From NCBI GenBank assembly GCA_902778375.1, contig CACYXJ010000015.1, positions 1 to 59,384 on the forward strand: a stretch of 59,384 nucleotides of DNA, in the 5' to 3' direction. The first letter of the stretch is position 1. Every line of letters begins with the position of its first letter. Positions 38,431 through 47,138 of the stretch are shown here, one piece after another. The stretch is from an uncultured Erysipelotrichaceae bacterium. Its GTDB lineage: Bacteria > Bacillota_I > Bacilli_A > Erysipelotrichales > Erysipelotrichaceae. The position numbers and the translations under genes were made by a program. The notes beneath the pieces are model-generated. The model was not told the DNA's origin and ran no database searches. It saw only the letters and a program-made list of their open reading frames with translations.

Positions 38431-38562
38431 ACCCTGCTCCTTTCCTTTTATCGAAGAAATGATACATGTTTCTTTTGACAAAAACAACTGTATCTGTTTG
38501 CCGGATACCTTTGCCAAAGAAGAAAAACTGGGATACTCTGAACATGCATAACGGAGATGAAT

Positions 38563-39198
38563 ATGAAAACAGACGCAGTGATATTCGATATCGACGGAAC
38601 TCTTACAAACAGCACCCGGGCGATCATTGCCTCCTGGAACCGGCACCTCTCTTCCCTTTCCTGTCCGCACCGGCTTCTGGACGAGGAAACCGCCGGCTCA
38701 CTGATGGGCAAAACCATGGACGACTGGGCTGTTGCCGTACTTCCTGATCTGCCGCTGGCAGAAGCCAGAGAAATCACGGAAGTCATGGAACAGAAAGAAA
38801 ATGAGGAAATACGAACGTCCGGCACGGATCTCTATCCATTTGTCCGGGAAACCTTCGAACTTCTGAGTCATGATTATGATCTGTTCATCCTCTCCAATTG
38901 CGGCAAAGGCTATATTGAAGCTGTCATGGCCTATGCCGGTATCGAAAAGTATGTCAGAGGCCATCTCTGTTTCGGAGACAACGGCCTGGACAAACCGGAC
39001 AATCTGAAAAAGATGGTAACAGATTATCAGCTTGAACATCCTGTCTATGTCGGTGATACGCAGAGAGATCAGGAGTGCTGTGAAATTGCCGGAATTCCCT
39101 TCATTTTTGTCTCCTGGGGATTCGGCAATGTTCCCGATGCCCTGTACCGCTGCGATGATATGAAAGACCTGCCGGAAGTCATCCGCTCACTCGGCTGA
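38563..39198 (+). CDS. HAD-IA phosphatase (phosphoglycolate-phosphatase-like)
   Basis: A 211-residue HAD phosphatase. Motif I is FDIDGTLTNS, motif II is ILSNCGKGY, and motif IV is VYVGDTQRDQECCEIAG; a small helical cap lies between. The substrate is probably a small phosphorylated metabolite such as phosphoglycolate. I chose the second ATG (38563) because GGAG directly abuts the first one at 38557. A terminator follows at 39247. Confidence 0.88.
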   Translation: MKTDAVIFDIDGTLTNSTRAIIASWNRHLSSLSCPHRLLDEETAGSLMGKTMDDWAVAVLPDLPLAEAREITEVMEQKENEEIRTSGTDLYPFVRETFELLSHDYDLFILSNCGKGYIEAVMAYAGIEKYVRGHLCFGDNGLDKPDNLKKMVTDYQLEHPVYVGDTQRDQECCEIAGIPFIFVSWGFGNVPDALYRCDDMKDLPEVIRSLG

Positions 39199-39246
39199 GG
39201 GAATTGTCTTTTCCGGTTTTCACCTTAAAAAAAGTATCTGCTATCA

Positions 39247-39283
39247 GAAAACGAGGTTCTTGCATAATGAACCTCGTTTTCTC
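39247..39283. terminator. bidirectional terminator
   Basis: GAAAACGAGGTTC (39247-39259) pairs perfectly with GAACCTCGTTTTC (39269-39281). It lies between the HAD gene and the end of the convergent flavodoxin operon and can serve both. Confidence 0.85.
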
Positions 39284-39304
39284 ATTGCCTGTATTGTTTG
39301 TAAT

Positions 39305-39823
39305 TCACAGACTCTTTCCGAATCTGTACAGTTCTTCTCTTTTCTCTTCCGACTTGTTCTGCTTTCCGTTTGCTGTGAAAATTCCCGCGTTCTCCACACC
39401 CCAGTATTCAACGATCGACTGGTAGTACTGGGTGATGGCAGGTCCGTATACGAACTGACTGCCTGAGCTCATGATGAGAGCTGTTTTCCTGACGTTTTCC
39501 GGTATATCAATTGCATATGTCCTGTGTATGACTGCCTGCAGCTGAGCCGACAGAGTAAAGTAATAGATCGGTGAAGCAAACACGATCATGTCGGATGCCA
39601 GAATTTCCGGATTGATCTTCTGCATATCGTCTTTCTGACAGCAGATTCCCTTTTCGACATTCCGGCAATAATCGCAGCCCAGACAGCCGCGGACATTCAA
39701 CGGTGTTACATGAATGATCTTTACTTCATGCCCTGCCTCTTCCGCACCTCTGGCAAATGCATTCACCATATCGGAAGTGGCTCCCTCCGGATGGGGACTG
39801 CCGTTAAGAACAAGTATTCTCGT
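39305..39823 (-). CDS. flavodoxin-family NAD(P)H-dependent oxidoreductase, start codon apparently ACG
   Basis: The full-length frame (172 residues) begins at ACG 39821-39823 and reads RILVLNGSPHPEGATSDM, the FMN phosphate-binding loop of this family, then CLGCDYC and SPIYYFTLSAQLQAVI. The first ATG, at 39769, would delete the FMN loop. If base 39822 were A instead of G on the plus strand, ACGA would become ATGA, giving this gene an ATG and the upstream lipoprotein a TGA stop in the classical 4-nt overlap. I infer a point mutation, a rare ACG start, or a base-call error. It is the last gene of the 42523-39305 operon. Confidence 0.75.
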   Translation of the reverse strand, partial: TRILVLNGSPHPEGATSDMVNAFARGAEEAGHEVKIIHVTPLNVRGCLGCDYCRNVEKGICCQKDDMQKINPEILASDMIVFASPIYYFTLSAQLQAVIHRTYAIDIPENVRKTALIMSSGSQFVYGPAITQYYQSIVEYWGVENAGIFTANGKQNKSEEKREELYRFGKSL

Positions 39824-40257
39824 CTCGTGTAAGCCCAGGAATTTGAACCGTAGAAGACCACAAGCTGGTCGCCGGAATAGAGAACGATATCGCCGGAGTC
39901 CGTTACGGTCTGTTCGTCGGCACTGGGGAGTACTGTGCCGATCGGTCCGACCTGTTCGAATCCGCCGTACATGGACATCTGAATGCTCAGGGGTTCTTCA
40001 GCAACGATTTCTTCCAGAGCCTGCACCGAATCATTTTCCTGCCATTCCACTTCCACCTGTGTGTCATCAATTTTCATCCGCATTGTCATTTCTGTCTTCT
40101 CCTGTTCCGTTTCTGTTTCCTCTTCCTGCTGAACTTCCGCCGGTTCTTCCGCGGCTGTTTCGCTTGTCTGATCTGATGGAGATTCGTCCTGAATGCTCTT
40201 CGCTCCGCATCCTGCTGTCAAAAACACCGCCAGGATCAGACAGAGTGCTTTTTTCAT
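39763..40257 (-). CDS. lipoprotein with cyclophilin-like fold, probably read through its lost stop
   Basis: A predicted lipoprotein: MKKALCLILAVFLTAGC gives a lipobox with Cys17, followed by an acidic Glu/Thr-rich linker. The C-terminal domain (about 60-145) with GDIVLYSGDQLVVFYGSNSWAYTR is typical of cyclophilin-like proteins of flavodoxin/aldo-keto operons. The natural end is probably after AYTR at 39823; the codon there is CGA instead of TGA, so the frame continues 19 more codons with no family resemblance. The ATG overlaps the aldo/keto reductase stop (ATGA). Confidence 0.8.
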   Translation of the reverse strand: MKKALCLILAVFLTAGCGAKSIQDESPSDQTSETAAEEPAEVQQEEETETEQEKTEMTMRMKIDDTQVEVEWQENDSVQALEEIVAEEPLSIQMSMYGGFEQVGPIGTVLPSADEQTVTDSGDIVLYSGDQLVVFYGSNSWAYTRREYLFLTAVPIRREPLPIW

Positions 40258-41354
40258 TCTCCGCTCTCCATGTATTCCCTGATTTCCGCCATCCGTTCCG
40301 ACTGATGGACAGAGAACGGGCATCTGGAATCACAATGGCCGCAGCCGATGCAGTCAGATGCATTCTTTTCCAGTGATCTGTAGTGGTCCTTTGCCATCAG
40401 ATCACCGGCCAGCGCCAGGTCATAATACTTATTCACCAGCCCGATATCGATTCCCATCGGACACGGCTTGCAGTGGTTGCAGTACACGCACTTGCCGGAA
40501 GTCTTTGCCGGACTGATGGACGAAATCACGGAATAATCCAGTTCTTCGTCTGTCTTGTTATAGAAATCCAGAAGGTCTTCCACCTGCTCTACACTCTGGG
40601 CTCCCGGCAGTGCGACCAGCACGCCCGGTCTGTCCAGAACATATTTCAGACACTGATGGACTGTCAGTGCTTTTCCGAAAGGTGACGTCTTTTCATCCAG
40701 CAGCTGACCGCCGGAGAACGGCTTCATGACGGTAATGCCGATACCTTCCTTCGCACAGCGCTGATAAATGGCTTCTCTTTCGTCGCTTTCGCCGTAGGCA
40801 TACTGTCCTTTTCCGCAGTCATAGCCGGCATTGACGGAGAACATCAGCATGTCCACATCCGCTTCATCCAGGATTCTGTTGATTACATGCGGTGTATGCG
40901 AGGAAAGACCGATATGACGGACGATTCCTTTTTGCTTCAGTTCCAGAATGTAATCATAGATTCCGTTTTTCTTATATTCTTCCCAGTCGGAGATCTCATC
41001 CTGGCAATGGATAAATCCATAATCGATATAATCAGTCCGCAGCTGTTCAAGCATCCATTTCACCGATGCCTTCACCGTTTCAAGATCCAGCGACCAGCCG
41101 TAATCGCCCTTCGTATAATCCGCGCCGAAATGGATCTGGTAAAAGATCTGATTCCTGTATTCATGGAGCGCTTCGCCGTAGATCGGAAAGGAATCACCGT
41201 GCCCGGCGGCCAGGTCGAAGTAATTGATTCCGCCTTCAACCGCCTTTCGCAATGCCTTTACGGCTTCTTCCCTACCTGCTTCATACATGTAGGAAGATCC
41301 GATTCCGATTTCGGATACCCTGTCATTTGTCTTTCTGTTGACTCTGTACTTCAT
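40254..41354 (-). CDS. aldo/keto reductase with C-terminal 4Fe-4S domain
   Basis: A 366-residue protein: an NADPH-dependent aldo/keto reductase barrel (1-280, with GINYFDLAAGHGDS and HIGLSSHTPHVI) fused to a bacterial ferredoxin-like domain with two cysteine clusters, CVYCNHCKPCP and CIGCGHCDSRCP. The clusters suggest electron transfer to or from ferredoxin or flavodoxin, fitting the flavodoxin gene two positions downstream. The substrate is unknown. The ATG at 41354 has GAGGAG upstream, 1 nt after the small helical protein gene. Confidence 0.9.
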   Translation of the reverse strand: MKYRVNRKTNDRVSEIGIGSSYMYEAGREEAVKALRKAVEGGINYFDLAAGHGDSFPIYGEALHEYRNQIFYQIHFGADYTKGDYGWSLDLETVKASVKWMLEQLRTDYIDYGFIHCQDEISDWEEYKKNGIYDYILELKQKGIVRHIGLSSHTPHVINRILDEADVDMLMFSVNAGYDCGKGQYAYGESDEREAIYQRCAKEGIGITVMKPFSGGQLLDEKTSPFGKALTVHQCLKYVLDRPGVLVALPGAQSVEQVEDLLDFYNKTDEELDYSVISSISPAKTSGKCVYCNHCKPCPMGIDIGLVNKYYDLALAGDLMAKDHYRSLEKNASDCIGCGHCDSRCPFSVHQSERMAEIREYMESGE

Positions 41355-41355
41355 A

Positions 41356-41571
41356 TCATTCTCCTCTTTCCAGCCGGTACTGCAGATAATCCAGCCTGTC
41401 GATGCTGTTCTGACACGCATGCATCTGTTCCAATGCCTTCCTGCGGCAGGCTTCGATCTGTTTCCGGGCATCTTCTGTTTTGCCGGCATTCACACAGTTC
41501 ATGATTCTTTCGATATCTGAATCTTCACATCCGGCATCAAGCAGATTCTCAGCAATTTCGTTCTGTACCAT
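41356..41571 (-). CDS. small helical protein of unknown function
   Basis: A 71-residue, highly charged, probably all-helical protein (NEIAENLLDAGCEDSDIERI, then ALEQMHACQNSIDRLDYLQY). I recall similar small genes beside aldo/keto reductase operons in other Firmicutes, without known function. It starts 4 nt after the hydrolase stop and ends 1 nt before the reductase start, so translation is probably coupled. The ribosome site is weak. Confidence 0.65.
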   Translation of the reverse strand: MVQNEIAENLLDAGCEDSDIERIMNCVNAGKTEDARKQIEACRRKALEQMHACQNSIDRLDYLQYRLERGE

Positions 41572-41575
41572 TTTA

Positions 41576-42523
41576 TTATTGCAGATTTTCTTTGAAGAAG
41601 GTTTCCAGTGTATCGAACGGAATCCGGTCCGTTCTGTCATAGAGATCAATGTGTTCGCAGTCTTCCACTACACGCAGTTCCTTCGGCTCCTGCGCCATTG
41701 CGTATGCCCTCTCCGAATAACTCTTCGAATGTGCCCTGTCGCCTGTGATGAACAGAATGGGACGCGGGGAGATCTCTGCAATGTAATTCAGGCAGCTGAA
41801 CTGCAGCATTGCCTGCTGGGAAGTAGTCGTGAAGCCGCCGGAAGCGTTGGGATGATGACCTCTTTCCGTTGCGTAGAAACGGTTCCACAGATCCGAAACC
41901 GGATCGGTTTCCGGCAGAGTCTTATATGGTGTTTCCGGAAACGTCGGATTATATTCCGGAAATCCGTTTTCAAAATCGGTCCATCTCTGTTCGCCAAGCT
42001 GTTTTTTCTTTTCGTCCAGGGCTTCTTTTGAAAGATTTGCCATTCCCCTGATATCGGAAATGTCATACATCGCAGCTGTTGCGACCGCTTTGATACGCAC
42101 ATCAACAGATGCTGCCGATAAAGCAAAGCCGCCGGATCCGCAGATGCCGATCACACCGATCTTTTCCCTGTCGACATAAGGTACTTTTACACCAAGATAA
42201 TCGACAGCGGCGCTGAAGCTTTCCGCAAACAGATCCGGGGAAGAGACATGTCTCGGTTCACCGGACGATTCTCCCATATATACCTGATCGAATGTCAGAA
42301 CCACGAAACCGCGCTGTGCCAGTTCATTGGCATAGACACACGGTCCCTGTTCCTTGACGCCGCCGTACGGTGCCCCGACGATAAGTGCCGGATATTTCTT
42401 TGCAGTATCGATATCCTTGCTTTGATAAACATCAGCCGCGATTGCCATTCCATAGCGGTTGTTGTAACGCACATGCTTTCTTTCGACATTTTCATTCAGT
42501 TCCGTAATATAACCGTAAGCCAT
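41576..42523 (-). CDS. alpha/beta hydrolase (acetyl-xylan-esterase/DUF-type)
   Basis: A 315-residue cytosolic alpha/beta hydrolase. The nucleophile elbow is GICGSGG with Ser near 152, an Asp lies in ITGDRAHS, and a His in EDCEHIDLYD, so the catalytic triad appears complete. It opens the five-gene operon (hydrolase, small protein, aldo/keto reductase, lipoprotein, flavodoxin) and is divergent from a LysR gene. Substrate unknown; detoxification of an ester or quinone-like compound is a guess from context. Confidence 0.87.
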   Translation of the reverse strand: MAYGYITELNENVERKHVRYNNRYGMAIAADVYQSKDIDTAKKYPALIVGAPYGGVKEQGPCVYANELAQRGFVVLTFDQVYMGESSGEPRHVSSPDLFAESFSAAVDYLGVKVPYVDREKIGVIGICGSGGFALSAASVDVRIKAVATAAMYDISDIRGMANLSKEALDEKKKQLGEQRWTDFENGFPEYNPTFPETPYKTLPETDPVSDLWNRFYATERGHHPNASGGFTTTSQQAMLQFSCLNYIAEISPRPILFITGDRAHSKSYSERAYAMAQEPKELRVVEDCEHIDLYDRTDRIPFDTLETFFKENLQ

Positions 42524-42631
42524 TTTCTACCTCCGTCTTGTTTTACAGTCATATTATCTATATGATTTTAAATATAAACAAATACTTATATATCATGGTT
42601 TTCTATAACTATATTTGATAGGAGAAACAAT

Positions 42632-43492
42632 ATGGACATCAGAATCATGGAATACTATCTGGCAGTCGTCCGGGAAGGAACGATCTCCGCTGCCGCAAGT
42701 GCTGTACATGTCTCCCAGCCGGCATTGTCCAGGCAGATGCGCGAACTTGAGGAAGAACTCGGTGTCACACTGTTTGAAAGAGGAAGCCGCAAAATCACCC
42801 TGACAGAAGAAGGAATGATCCTGCGAAGAAGATGTGAAGAGATCGTCCGTCTGGTTCATCAGACAGAAAGAGAAGTCAGTGAAATCAGAAAAAACATTTC
42901 CGGCGATATCTATATCGGCGCCGGTGAATCACACGTTTTCCATTATATTTCCAGGACCGCGGCTGCGATCATTGCCGACTATCCCGGCATCCGCTTTCAC
43001 GTCGTCAGCGGCGACACGAAAGACCTTCTCGAGGATCTGGAAAACGGATTGATCGATCTGGCGTTGGTTTTCTCTGATTTTGACCGGTCTTCATATCATT
43101 CCCTGCAGCTTCCGGCCGGTGATTCTTTCGGGATTCTGATGCGTTTGGATGATCCGCTCGCTTCCAGAGAAGAACTGCGTATTGAAGACATTGCAGATCT
43201 GCCGGTTTTTACATCCAGAGCTTCTCTGCCGTACATCGACCAGAGCATATTCAGGGATCTGAATTTCATCGGCACATACAACCTGATCTATAATGCATCA
43301 CTGCTGGTGGAAGACGGAGCGGGATATGCCCTGTGCTTTGACCGTCTGATCGATACTTACGGCAGCCGTAACCTGTGTTTCCGTCCGGTCAAAGGATCCG
43401 ATACAGTTGAAGGAGCAATCATCTGGAAAAAGTATCAGGTATTCACCCCGGCGCTCCAGCTGTTTATCGACAGGCTGCGGAAAAGCATCTGA
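42632..43492 (+). CDS. LysR-type regulator of the divergent redox operon
   Basis: A 286-residue LysR regulator with the helix-turn-helix block GTISAAASAVHVSQPALSRQ and LFERGSRKITLTEEG, then an effector-binding domain. It is divergent from the hydrolase operon across a 108-nt A/T-rich gap with short dyads such as ATAT-N8-ATAT. The usual arrangement suggests it activates that operon in response to an unknown small molecule. TAGGAGAA is the ribosome site, and a terminator follows at 43509. Confidence 0.9.
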   Translation: MDIRIMEYYLAVVREGTISAAASAVHVSQPALSRQMRELEEELGVTLFERGSRKITLTEEGMILRRRCEEIVRLVHQTEREVSEIRKNISGDIYIGAGESHVFHYISRTAAAIIADYPGIRFHVVSGDTKDLLEDLENGLIDLALVFSDFDRSSYHSLQLPAGDSFGILMRLDDPLASREELRIEDIADLPVFTSRASLPYIDQSIFRDLNFIGTYNLIYNASLLVEDGAGYALCFDRLIDTYGSRNLCFRPVKGSDTVEGAIIWKKYQVFTPALQLFIDRLRKSI

Positions 43493-43508
43493 GTATATGC
43501 ATCATTTA

Positions 43509-43541
43509 AAAACGGAGAAAGTGCATCTTCCTCCGTTTTCA
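43509..43541 (+). terminator. terminator of the LysR gene
   Basis: AAAACGGAG (43509-43517) pairs with CTCCGTTTT (43531-43539), followed by C and a mixed T stretch. It lies 17 nt after the LysR stop and before the convergent aldo/keto reductase gene. Confidence 0.8.
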
Positions 43542-43601
43542 GTTGAATGCTTCTTAAAGGCTCTGTCATTGCTTTTACCGGCGATGTATACCGGTATCGT
43601 G

Positions 43602-44597
43602 TTACTGTGCCTGTTTTCTCCAGCCGGAAGTGCCGAGCACACCGACAATTGCATGCGGTACATACGGTTCTTCCAGGTATTTGATTTCTTCTTCGCTGAG
43701 TTCGAGATTCACCGCTCCGACAGCACCGTCGATATGGGACACCTTGGTGGCGCCGACAACCGGTGAAGTAACTTTTGTCAGAAGCCACGCCAGGGAAATC
43801 TCAGTCATAGAGACACCCTTTTTCTGCGAAAGTTCATAGACTCGTTCGATGATCTTCGCATCCTGATCCGCTGTCGCGTCATATTTTGTTTTCGCATAGG
43901 CATCCAGTTCCAGACGCTTCGATGTTTCGCCCGGCTTTTTGGAAAGTCTTCCGGAGGCCAGGGCACTGTACGGTGTCATGGCGATATTGTCTTCCAGGCA
44001 GAGATTTCTGAGCTCTCTTTCGTCTTCCCTTGCCAGCAGATTGTAATGGCTCTGTACGGAAACAAACGGTGCGAGACCTTCCTTTTCCGCCAGGGCATTC
44101 GCTTTGGCAAGCTGCCATGACCAGCAGTTGGAAATGCCGATGGCACGGATCTTGCCTGCTTCTTTTGCGGCATTGAGAGCGTGCAGCGATTCAAGAACAG
44201 GTGTGTTGTAATCCCAGCTGTGCATGATATAGAGATCGATATAGTCTGTTCCCAGTCTTGTCAGGGAATCGTTGATGCATTTGTTGATCCATTCTGTTCC
44301 GCTGTATTTTTCCAGAGCTTCGCCCATCCGCGGCGTGTATTTGGTCGCGATCACGACCTTGTCCCTGACATCCCTGAGCGCCTTGCCGACGAACTCTTCG
44401 CTGGTACCGCCCTGATACGCCATGGCGGTGTCAAAGAACGTGATTCCCTGATCTACCGCGTAGTCAATGATCTTCTTTGTGTCTTCATACGGCAGGGTCC
44501 ATTTGTGGAAGCCCGCTTCCGCTTTTCCGAAGCCCATGCAGCCAAGACAGATTCTTGATACTTCAATACCGCTGTTGCCAAGTTTTGTATATTTCAT
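43602..44597 (-). CDS. aldo/keto reductase (MerR-controlled)
   Basis: A 331-residue NADPH-dependent aldo/keto reductase of the YhdN/Gox type. The active-site tetrad is visible: Asp in FFDTAMAY with Tyr, Lys in VIATKY, and His in YIMHSWD; the nucleotide-binding C-terminal part contains VVGATKVSHIDGAV. It reduces aldehydes or ketones. A MerR-type promoter with a 19-bp spacer and a dyad lies 31 nt upstream (44628-44658), nearly identical to the one at the merR locus, so it is probably induced by reactive carbonyls or a related stress. Confidence 0.9.
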   Translation of the reverse strand: MKYTKLGNSGIEVSRICLGCMGFGKAEAGFHKWTLPYEDTKKIIDYAVDQGITFFDTAMAYQGGTSEEFVGKALRDVRDKVVIATKYTPRMGEALEKYSGTEWINKCINDSLTRLGTDYIDLYIMHSWDYNTPVLESLHALNAAKEAGKIRAIGISNCWSWQLAKANALAEKEGLAPFVSVQSHYNLLAREDERELRNLCLEDNIAMTPYSALASGRLSKKPGETSKRLELDAYAKTKYDATADQDAKIIERVYELSQKKGVSMTEISLAWLLTKVTSPVVGATKVSHIDGAVGAVNLELSEEEIKYLEEPYVPHAIVGVLGTSGWRKQAQ

Positions 44598-44627
44598 ACT
44601 TCTTTCCTTTCCCTATCGTTCAATCGA

Positions 44628-44658
44628 ATTCTAGATGTTAGAGAGTACTCTAAGTCAA
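44628..44658 (-). promoter_or_regulatory. MerR-type promoter/operator of the aldo/keto reductase
   Basis: On the minus strand TTGACT (44653-44658), a 19-nt spacer and TAGAAT (44628-44633). The long spacer contains a dyad around AGAGTACTCT. A 19-bp spacer with central dyad is the hallmark of MerR-activated promoters. The sequence TTGACTT-GAGTA-CTC-TAACATCTA is shared with 47091-47121. Confidence 0.8.
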
Positions 44659-44706
44659 GACAATAGTATCTTTTTTTATCTGCAGGCATCTTTCACATTA
44701 TTCTCA

Positions 44707-44735
44707 TGTTTTCAGCCGCGATACTTATGTATAAT
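44707..44735 (+). promoter_or_regulatory. likely promoter of pyruvate kinase
   Basis: A perfect -10 TATAAT at 44730-44735 lies 26 nt before the start codon. The -35 position (44707-44712, TGTTTT) is weak. The call rests mainly on the -10 box. Confidence 0.45.
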
Positions 44736-44761
44736 CAATGTGTTGAAAAGGAGCATAAATA

Positions 44762-46177
44762 ATGCGTAAAACAAAAATCGTATGCACGATCGGCCCGGCC
44801 AGCGAATCCGAAGAAGTACTCCGCGAACTGTGCCTGAACGGTATGAATGTTGCCCGTCTGAATTTTTCCCACGGGACACATGAAGAACATCTCGAAAGAA
44901 TCAACCGGATCAAAAAAGTCAGAAAAGAACTTGGTCTTCCGATTGCCATCATGCTTGATACAAAAGGTCCTGAATTCCGTATCGGAACATTTAAAAAAGG
45001 CAAGGTCATGCTGGAGGAAGGCAAGAAGTTCACTCTCACGACCGAGGAGATTGAAGGCGACAAGAACATCGTCTCTGTCAGTTATAAAAACCTCGCCAAC
45101 GAACTGGAACCCGGTGACAGGATCCTGCTGAACAACGCCCTGCTCGAACTGGAAGTCGTCTCCACCAACGGCACAGAGATCGAAACAAAGGTTATCGCCG
45201 GCGGCGAACTGTCCAACCGCAAGTCCATGAGTTTCCCCGGCAAACATCTGCAGCAGGTTTATCTTTCCGAACAGGATAAGTCCGATATCGCCTTCGGTGT
45301 TGAGAACGACGTCGACTTCATCGCCTGCTCGTTTGTCTCCGTCAAACAGGATCTCGTCGATGTCCACAATCTGCTGAAGTCACTCGGCAAGGACAACACT
45401 GTGGAACTGATCGCCAAGATCGAAAATCAGTCCGGTTATGACAACATCGACGCGATCTGCACGGTATGCGACGGTGTCATGGTTGCCCGCGGCGACATGG
45501 GTGTCGAAGTTGCCTTCGAACTGCTGCCGGCAATGCAGAAAGATATGATCTACCGCTGCCGCATGCTCGGCAAGCGCGTTATCACCGCCACCGAAATGCT
45601 GGAATCCATGATCCACAATCCGCGTCCGACGAGAGCCGAGACATCCGACGTTGCCAACGCTGTCTATGACGGAACAAGCGCCGTCATGCTGTCGGGTGAA
45701 ACAGCCGCCGGCGCCTATCCGGTACTGGCTGTCAAGGCAATGGCCAAGATCGCCGAAGCAGCGGAAAACTCAATTGACTACAAGAAGAATTTCTACCGCA
45801 GCGGCTTTGATATCCACAATGACATGGATGCCATCTCCCATGCGACATGCACAATGGCAATGGACGTCAATGCCAAGGCTATCGTTGCCTGCACGATGTC
45901 CGGCCGGATCGCCAAGATGGTAGCCCGGTTCCGCAGTCCTGTCGATATTATCGGTCTGACGACTAATGAAAAGACCTGGCGTTCGCTCGCCCTCTCCTGG
46001 GCTGTCACACCGAAGATGTGCGAAGTGCTGCCATCCACCGAAGTTCTCTTCTACATGGCGAGAAAAACAGCCATCGACACCATGAATCTGGAAGACGGCG
46101 ACAAGGTCGTCATTACCGGTGCCGGTGTTGCCGGACGTTCCGGCGGCGCCAACCTGATCAAGGTCGAAACGATCTGA
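44762..46177 (+). CDS. pyk: pyruvate kinase
   Basis: A 471-residue glycolytic enzyme making pyruvate and ATP from phosphoenolpyruvate and ADP. Diagnostic blocks: KIVCTIGPAS, RLNFSHGTHEEH, MLDTKGPEFRIG, IAKIENQSGYDNID, MVARGDMGVE (Mg2+ and substrate site), ITATEMLESMI and RAETSDVANAV. It lacks the extra C-terminal phosphohistidine domain of some Bacilli. AAAAGGAG precedes the ATG, and a strong terminator follows, so it is a single-gene unit. Confidence 0.97.
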   Translation: MRKTKIVCTIGPASESEEVLRELCLNGMNVARLNFSHGTHEEHLERINRIKKVRKELGLPIAIMLDTKGPEFRIGTFKKGKVMLEEGKKFTLTTEEIEGDKNIVSVSYKNLANELEPGDRILLNNALLELEVVSTNGTEIETKVIAGGELSNRKSMSFPGKHLQQVYLSEQDKSDIAFGVENDVDFIACSFVSVKQDLVDVHNLLKSLGKDNTVELIAKIENQSGYDNIDAICTVCDGVMVARGDMGVEVAFELLPAMQKDMIYRCRMLGKRVITATEMLESMIHNPRPTRAETSDVANAVYDGTSAVMLSGETAAGAYPVLAVKAMAKIAEAAENSIDYKKNFYRSGFDIHNDMDAISHATCTMAMDVNAKAIVACTMSGRIAKMVARFRSPVDIIGLTTNEKTWRSLALSWAVTPKMCEVLPSTEVLFYMARKTAIDTMNLEDGDKVVITGAGVAGRSGGANLIKVETI

Positions 46178-46215
46178 GTCAACAGAACCGGACAGAAATC
46201 AATATTTATATCTGT

Positions 46216-46262
46216 AAAAAAGAACGGTTTGCATATCGGCTATGCATACCGTTCTTTCGTTT
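46216..46262. terminator. bidirectional terminator between pyk and the MBL gene
   Basis: AAAGAACGGTTTGCATA and TATGCATACCGTTCTTT form a long stem with a small internal mismatch and loop TCGGC; A and T runs flank it. It serves both convergent genes. Confidence 0.88.
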
Positions 46263-46274
46263 CTCTACCGTTTT

Positions 46275-47060
46275 TTAAAGCTCGTAAGCTTCGCCGACGG
46301 CGATAACATGCAGCCTTTCCGGATTGACGATCATTTCTCTTACAACTTCCGGATCGCCATTGAATTCCTTCCATTCCGGTGCGTCAACGCAGCCCCAGTG
46401 GATCGGAAGCAGCGGTGTTTCCGGATAGGCATCGGTCATCTTTTTGACACCGTCCAGACCGATATGCCATTTTGAATCCGAGATATCCAGCAGGATCAGA
46501 TCCATCGCATCCTGATGCAGCTGTTCTTCCATCAGGCGGGAATCACCCGGCATCCAGATGACGCCGTCCTTTGTTTCAACACGGAAGCCGCAGAAGTCTT
46601 CCATTTCAAAGTGTCTGATGGCGGAATGCTTCGGGGACATATTCTGCCAGGCATGGTCAGCCGGTGTCAGAGTGATCTTCACGTCATTGATCATGAAGGA
46701 ATCATGAATGTCATGACCCTTGGCGCCGATACCGATTTCCTTGCAGAGTTCTGCTACATAATGCGTCGTGTGCACCTCATCGACTCTGTCCTTGATTTCC
46801 GTAAGCGTCGGCTTGCTGAAATGGTCATTGTCGCAATGGGTGATGATAACTGCGTCCGCATGCGGTACATCCTCCGGAAGCAGCGGCGCGTCTGTCAGAA
46901 TCTTCATATCAAAACCTTTCAGAAGAGGATCAATTAAAATCACGGTGCCGCGGCTGTTGATCATGGCGCCGCCGCCACCCAGCCAGTATACCTTCGTCAT
47001 ATCGATTTTTGCGAATGCTTCTTTATTCATTGCGATTCTTTCTGCTTTTGCCTGTGTCAT
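46275..47060 (-). CDS. metallo-beta-lactamase-fold hydrolase (UlaG-like)
   Basis: A 261-residue MBL-fold protein. Metal ligands are in ITHCDNDHFSKP (HxxxDH motif), PADHAWQ and WMPGDSRL, with a final LLPIHWGCVD. It resembles lactonases of the UlaG group, but the substrate is unknown. The gene is divergent from the MerR regulator, and its start lies about 31 nt from a 19-bp-spacer MerR promoter, so MerR control is likely. The ATG at 47060 has GAAGG upstream; the longer opening at 47090 would begin at the promoter itself. Confidence 0.85.
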   Translation of the reverse strand: MTQAKAERIAMNKEAFAKIDMTKVYWLGGGGAMINSRGTVILIDPLLKGFDMKILTDAPLLPEDVPHADAVIITHCDNDHFSKPTLTEIKDRVDEVHTTHYVAELCKEIGIGAKGHDIHDSFMINDVKITLTPADHAWQNMSPKHSAIRHFEMEDFCGFRVETKDGVIWMPGDSRLMEEQLHQDAMDLILLDISDSKWHIGLDGVKKMTDAYPETPLLPIHWGCVDAPEWKEFNGDPEVVREMIVNPERLHVIAVGEAYEL

Positions 47061-47090
47061 TTTTCTACCTTCTTTCCCTTTTGCAATCAT

Positions 47091-47121
47091 ACAATAGATG
47101 TTAGAGTATACTCGAAGTCAA
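47091..47121 (-). promoter_or_regulatory. MerR-type promoter/operator between the MBL gene and merR
   Basis: On the minus strand TTGACT (47116-47121), a 19-nt spacer and TATTGT (47091-47096). The spacer carries the perfect dyad GAGTATACTC. It lies in the divergent gap, so the MerR protein bound there can activate the MBL gene and affect its own expression. Confidence 0.8.
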
Positions 47122-47138
47122 GAAGGAAATTACAAATA

